From an uncultured Oscillospiraceae bacterium (GTDB lineage Bacteria > Bacillota > Clostridia > Oscillospirales > Oscillospiraceae), in contig CAKTGW010000015.1 in NCBI GenBank assembly GCA_934561725.1, positions 1 to 9,236 of the forward strand: a stretch of DNA of 9,236 bases. The letters run 5' to 3'. This document shows, piece by piece, positions 6,714 to 9,236 of the stretch (its first letter is position 1; every line of letters starts with the position of its first letter). Under the pieces are notes generated by a model. It saw only the letters and a list, made by a program, of their open reading frames with translations, made no database searches and was not told the DNA's origin. The position numbers were made by a program, and so were the translations under genes.

Positions 6714-7790
6714 ATGAATAAACAGAAATACCTTGCCGAATTGGGCGGCCTGCTCTCCTTCCTTACGGAAGAGGACCGCGCTGTTGTGATGAGCCACTAT
6801 ACCCGCAAATTTGACGAGGCGGGCGAAGCCGGAGAGGCGGCGCTGATCCAGGAACTGGGCACGCCTATGCGCCTGGCCATCAACCTCAACCGCATGGGGA
6901 TCGAGGCGATCGCTGAGGCTGAAGCAGCGGCAGAAAAAACGCCGGAGACGCCTCCGGCAGAGCCCGTGCAGGCGGCTGAGCTGATCCAGGCCGTGCTGAA
7001 CGACCCGGATGAAGAAAATACAGAAAATACCGCGCCCGCGCCGGATGCGGAGGCGGCCGAAGAAAGCAGCGCCGGGGAGGACATGGAAGCTGCCGGGAAG
7101 CCGGAACCTTCTGAAGAGGCGGAAGCTGTTGAAGAGACCGGAAGTGCTGAGGGCTCTCCACAGGAGGCAACCGCTCTGACTGAAGAACCGGCCGAAGAGG
7201 AACAGCCAGAAGCGGAAATGCCTGAGGTGCCGGAAGAGGTTGATGCGAAGGAAGTAAACGAAGTGCCGGAGACAGATGAAAATGCTGCGGAGGCGGAACC
7301 GGCTGAGGAAGAAGAGATCATTCAGGAGACGGAGATCGCCGTAGATCCGGATGAGGAAGCGGAGCCGGAACCGGAGGATGCGCTGCACACAGAGGCGTTC
7401 CCGGAGCTGACCGTAGCCCGGGGCGGCAAGCTGCCTGATGCCGGCCAGACGCCCGCGAAGATCTCTGTGGGCGGAGCGATCCTGTTCTGGATATTGATGA
7501 TCGTGCCGGGTGTCCCGCTGCTTGTGATCTCTGCGGCATTGATCCCGGTGCTGCTGGCTCCGGGACTGGCGCTGGCCTGGGCGTCCAGTGTGGGCCTGCG
7601 GGCGGGCATTGCCTGCATGAGCTATATACCCGACGCAATGTTTGTGCTGGGCGGCGGCCTGCTGCTGCTGGGCGGCGCAATTTTGTTGCTTTTGCTGGCG
7701 GCGTGGCTGATCCGCTGCATCCTGCACGGCTGGAACAGCTGTGTGCCGGCGTTGTGGAACCGGCTGGCCAGAAAGGAGAAAAGGGTATGA
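6714..7790 (+). CDS. HAAS/DUF1700-like membrane protein with a long acidic linker
   Basis: From the ATG at 6714 (GAGGTG, eight bases upstream) the protein has 358 residues; an in-frame GTG at 6681 lacks a ribosome site and lies close to the start of the transcript. Residues 1-60 match the HAAS helical domain found in DUF1700 proteins: a start like MNKQKYLAEL, then SFLTEEDRAVV, YTRKFDEAGE and IQELGTPMRLA. Residues about 64-232 are a disordered linker made largely of Glu, Ala and Pro with few hydrophobic residues. Residues about 253-336 hold a membrane hairpin and one further helix, and the end is basic (RLARKEKRV). HAAS/DUF1700 proteins often sit beside PadR-type regulators and act in envelope stress signalling (family knowledge), but no regulator gene is visible here. 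The gene overlaps the next by ATGA. The role is likely membrane signalling or scaffolding (inference). Confidence 0.75.
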   Translation: MNKQKYLAELGGLLSFLTEEDRAVVMSHYTRKFDEAGEAGEAALIQELGTPMRLAINLNRMGIEAIAEAEAAAEKTPETPPAEPVQAAELIQAVLNDPDEENTENTAPAPDAEAAEESSAGEDMEAAGKPEPSEEAEAVEETGSAEGSPQEATALTEEPAEEEQPEAEMPEVPEEVDAKEVNEVPETDENAAEAEPAEEEEIIQETEIAVDPDEEAEPEPEDALHTEAFPELTVARGGKLPDAGQTPAKISVGGAILFWILMIVPGVPLLVISAALIPVLLAPGLALAWASSVGLRAGIACMSYIPDAMFVLGGGLLLLGGAILLLLLAAWLIRCILHGWNSCVPALWNRLARKEKRV

Positions 7791-7990
7791 AGATCCTGTG
7801 CAGAGTTTTGGCGGCGCTGGGGATCACCTGCCTGTGCTTGGGTGTACTGCTGATGTGCGTCTCCATGCTGACCGGCGGCGGATATGAGAGCGTGGTCACA
7901 CACCAGACGGCTATGCCCTATATTGAGAGTGCGCGCAGCAGTGTAGAGGCTATTCTGCGCAGTATAACGGTTGCGGTGTACCCGCAGTAA
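7787..7990 (+). CDS. 67-residue single-pass membrane protein
   Basis: The start ATG at 7787 overlaps the upstream TGA (ATGA), with AAGGAG (7773-7778) inside the preceding gene, so translation is coupled. Residues 5-27 form one hydrophobic helix containing several cysteines, followed by a short polar tail of about 40 residues ending in VAVYPQ. It resembles a signal anchor more than a cleaved signal peptide. I recognise no family. Because it is coupled to the HAAS membrane protein, it may be a small partner subunit. The perfect terminator just downstream ends the unit here, so it is the last gene. Confidence 0.65.
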   Translation: MKILCRVLAALGITCLCLGVLLMCVSMLTGGGYESVVTHQTAMPYIESARSSVEAILRSITVAVYPQ

Positions 7991-8003
7991 ACTGAAGATC
8001 GGG

Positions 8004-8040
8004 AACCGGCAGAGCTTTGGCTCTGCCGGTTTTTATTTTT
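8004..8040 (+). terminator. Strong intrinsic terminator after the HAAS unit
   Basis: A perfect 12-bp stem (AACCGGCAGAGC, 8004-8015, with its complement at 8020-8031), a four-base loop (TTTG) and a T-rich run (TTTTTATTTTT) follow the stop at 7990 by 14 bases. The last two stem pairs (A-T) merge into the T tract. Confidence 0.93.
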
Positions 8041-8046
8041 CTTTAT

Positions 8047-8075
8047 TTGCTATTTCAGGGCTGCCGGGCTATAAT
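8047..8075 (+). promoter_or_regulatory. Sigma-A promoter for the radical SAM gene
   Basis: TTGCTA (8047-8052), 17 bases and TATAAT (8070-8075) give a good promoter just behind the terminator. Transcription should start near 8082, giving a leader of about 35 bases before the ATG at 8117. That leader is too short for a cobalamin riboswitch. Confidence 0.65.
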
Positions 8076-8116
8076 GTGAAATAATACAGTATAGTTCATT
8101 CACGGGAGGATGAAGA

Positions 8117-9236
8117 ATGGCAGAGAACAAACGCGTTCTTCTGGTGGCTTTTTACAATATTAAGGCTCAGGGCGTCCGCTATCTGGAATCAGCTTTGGAG
8201 CGGGGCGGATATGAAGTCACTAACGTGTTTTATAAGGACTTCAACAGCGTACGTCCGAAAAAGACTACAGAGGCGGAACTGGATCTGCTTTGTCAGCGCA
8301 TAGAGGAGACGGCACCCCTGATGATCGGTCTGTCGGTCATGAGCTCCATGTATCTGGATACAGTGAACGCCGTGCTGGAGCGCATCCGCGGCCGCTTCGG
8401 CAATATCCCTGTGGTCTGCGGCGGCGCCTTTACCAGCATGTTCCCGGATTATTTCCTGAAGCGCGGTGCCCAGTATATTATCCGTACAGACGGCGAGCAT
8501 GCCATCGTAAAGCTGGCTGACTGCCTGCGCACCGGACAAAGTGCCGAAGAGATCCCCTCTCTGGGCTTTGTCCGCAGCGGAGAGATCGTAGTGAACGAGA
8601 TCGGCGACGTGCTCTCTCAGCTGGATGGCTACGGTGCACCGGTCATCAACAGCAGGAATGCCTGCTTTATCGAAAACGACAAGCTGGTCCCCGGCGATCC
8701 GCAGCTGAATACCCTCAGCTATGAGACGATCGCATCCCGCGGCTGCCCTTTCCGCTGCTCCTATTGCTGCTGTGCCAATCTGCGCCGGCTGCTGCCGAAG
8801 GGGACACCGCCGGTGCGTTTCCGCAGCGTAAAAAGTGTGATCGATGAGCTTATAGAGGCCAAAAAGCAATGCAAACGTCTGGTGTTTATCCACTTTTATG
8901 ATGAGGTGTTCCCGCGAAAGGCCGAGTGGGTGGACGAGTTCTGCCGGGAATACAAAAAGCATATCCACATGCCCTTTACCATATGGACGCATCCGGGCAT
9001 GGCAGATGAGGCTACGCTGAAAAAGCTGGTTTCCGTTGGGCTGATGGAGGTCATTATGGGCATCCAGTCCGGCTCGCCCTATATCCGGCGCGAAGTATTT
9101 CACCGCCATGAGACTCAGGAGGATATCATTGAGGCAACGCGGGCCATCGCCGATGCCGGGGTGTTCTGGGCCAGCTATGACTTCATGCTTCAGCATCCCT
9201 TTGAAAAGATCGAGCACCTGAAGGAGACCTATGAGC
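8117..9236 (+). CDS. B12-binding-domain radical SAM protein, partial at the window edge
   Basis: Open from the ATG at 8117 (GGGAGGA six bases upstream) to the right edge, 373 codons without a stop. Residues 1-140 form a cobalamin-binding-like Rossmann domain, with IGLSVMSS (70-77), VVCGGAF (99-105) and GAQYIIRTDGEHA (117-129) matching the usual GG(x)HPT and GEGE landmarks. The classical DxHxxG cobalamin ligand motif is absent: the place holds YNIKAQG (13-19). The radical SAM core follows, with the CX3CX2C motif RGCPFRCSYC (C210, C214, C217 bind the 4Fe-4S cluster that cleaves S-adenosylmethionine) and two further Cys (218, 219) directly after it. IQSGSP (316-321) fits the later G-E/QSG element of these enzymes. 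This class covers methyltransferases, ring-forming enzymes and other natural-product enzymes; the substrate is not visible. The gene has its own promoter and follows a strong terminator, so it is independent of the left neighbours. Confidence 0.88.
   Translation, partial: MAENKRVLLVAFYNIKAQGVRYLESALERGGYEVTNVFYKDFNSVRPKKTTEAELDLLCQRIEETAPLMIGLSVMSSMYLDTVNAVLERIRGRFGNIPVVCGGAFTSMFPDYFLKRGAQYIIRTDGEHAIVKLADCLRTGQSAEEIPSLGFVRSGEIVVNEIGDVLSQLDGYGAPVINSRNACFIENDKLVPGDPQLNTLSYETIASRGCPFRCSYCCCANLRRLLPKGTPPVRFRSVKSVIDELIEAKKQCKRLVFIHFYDEVFPRKAEWVDEFCREYKKHIHMPFTIWTHPGMADEATLKKLVSVGLMEVIMGIQSGSPYIRREVFHRHETQEDIIEATRAIADAGVFWASYDFMLQHPFEKIEHLKETYE

Noticed and set aside
6645..7727. Long minus-strand reading frame of about 360 codons opposite the HAAS gene
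   Set aside because: It arises from the Glu/Ala/Pro-rich codons of the opposite strand, which read as Arg/Leu/Phe-rich text. The plus-strand gene has a promoter, ribosome site and domain match.
8076..8116. Cobalamin riboswitch before the B12-type radical SAM gene
   Set aside because: The interval is far too short and holds no B12-box-like sequence.
8189..9217. Long minus-strand reading frame of about 342 codons opposite the radical SAM gene
   Set aside because: The plus-strand protein has clear radical SAM and B12-domain motifs; the opposite frame has none and is a GC-rich shadow.

Overview
The window reads as chromosomal DNA from a Gram-positive, GC-rich clostridial anaerobe, most likely an Oscillospiraceae-like gut bacterium. 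This rests on strong AGGAGG-type ribosome binding sites, clean sigma-A promoters, a DUF362 protein with two 4Fe-4S clusters, a DUF554 membrane protein, an archaeal/eukaryotic-type ProRS, a HAAS/DUF1700-like protein and a B12-binding radical SAM protein. The genus cannot be told from the sequence. Genes are packed tightly, there is no stretch over about 140 bases without a gene, and I see no rRNA, tRNA, CRISPR array, transposase or prophage gene.

Left part, all on the minus strand (reading from 6183 down to 1). proS (6183-4744) has its own near-consensus promoter. It is followed 44 bases later by a secreted protein with two copper-amine-oxidase-N-like (stalk) repeats. The natural C-terminal zinc-binding tail of that protein is still present in the DNA but out of frame (4095-3982), and a hairpin terminator follows directly. 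Next comes a likely three-gene unit: a DUF554 membrane protein (3920-3192), a DUF362/ferredoxin protein (3151-2021) and an RlmA-type 23S rRNA guanine-N1 methyltransferase (2020-1190). The last two are joined by an exact stop-start junction. A separate strong promoter overlapping the rlmA stop codon drives a protein that runs off the left edge (1124-1). It is a shortened Hanks-type kinase fold with the catalytic residues replaced, then one membrane segment and a Ser/Pro-rich outer tail.

Right part, all on the plus strand. A divergent promoter region at 6184-6324 separates proS from a 103-residue carboxypeptidase-regulatory-like beta-sandwich protein. A textbook promoter then drives a two-gene unit: a HAAS-domain protein with a very acidic linker and a membrane C-terminus, overlapping (ATGA) a 67-residue membrane peptide. 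A perfect 12-bp hairpin terminator closes it. A B12-binding radical SAM enzyme with its own promoter runs off the right edge.

The most notable items are the degenerate membrane pseudokinase and the frameshifted stalk/zinc-binding protein. I see no convincing new multi-gene system; most of the window is housekeeping or conserved genes.
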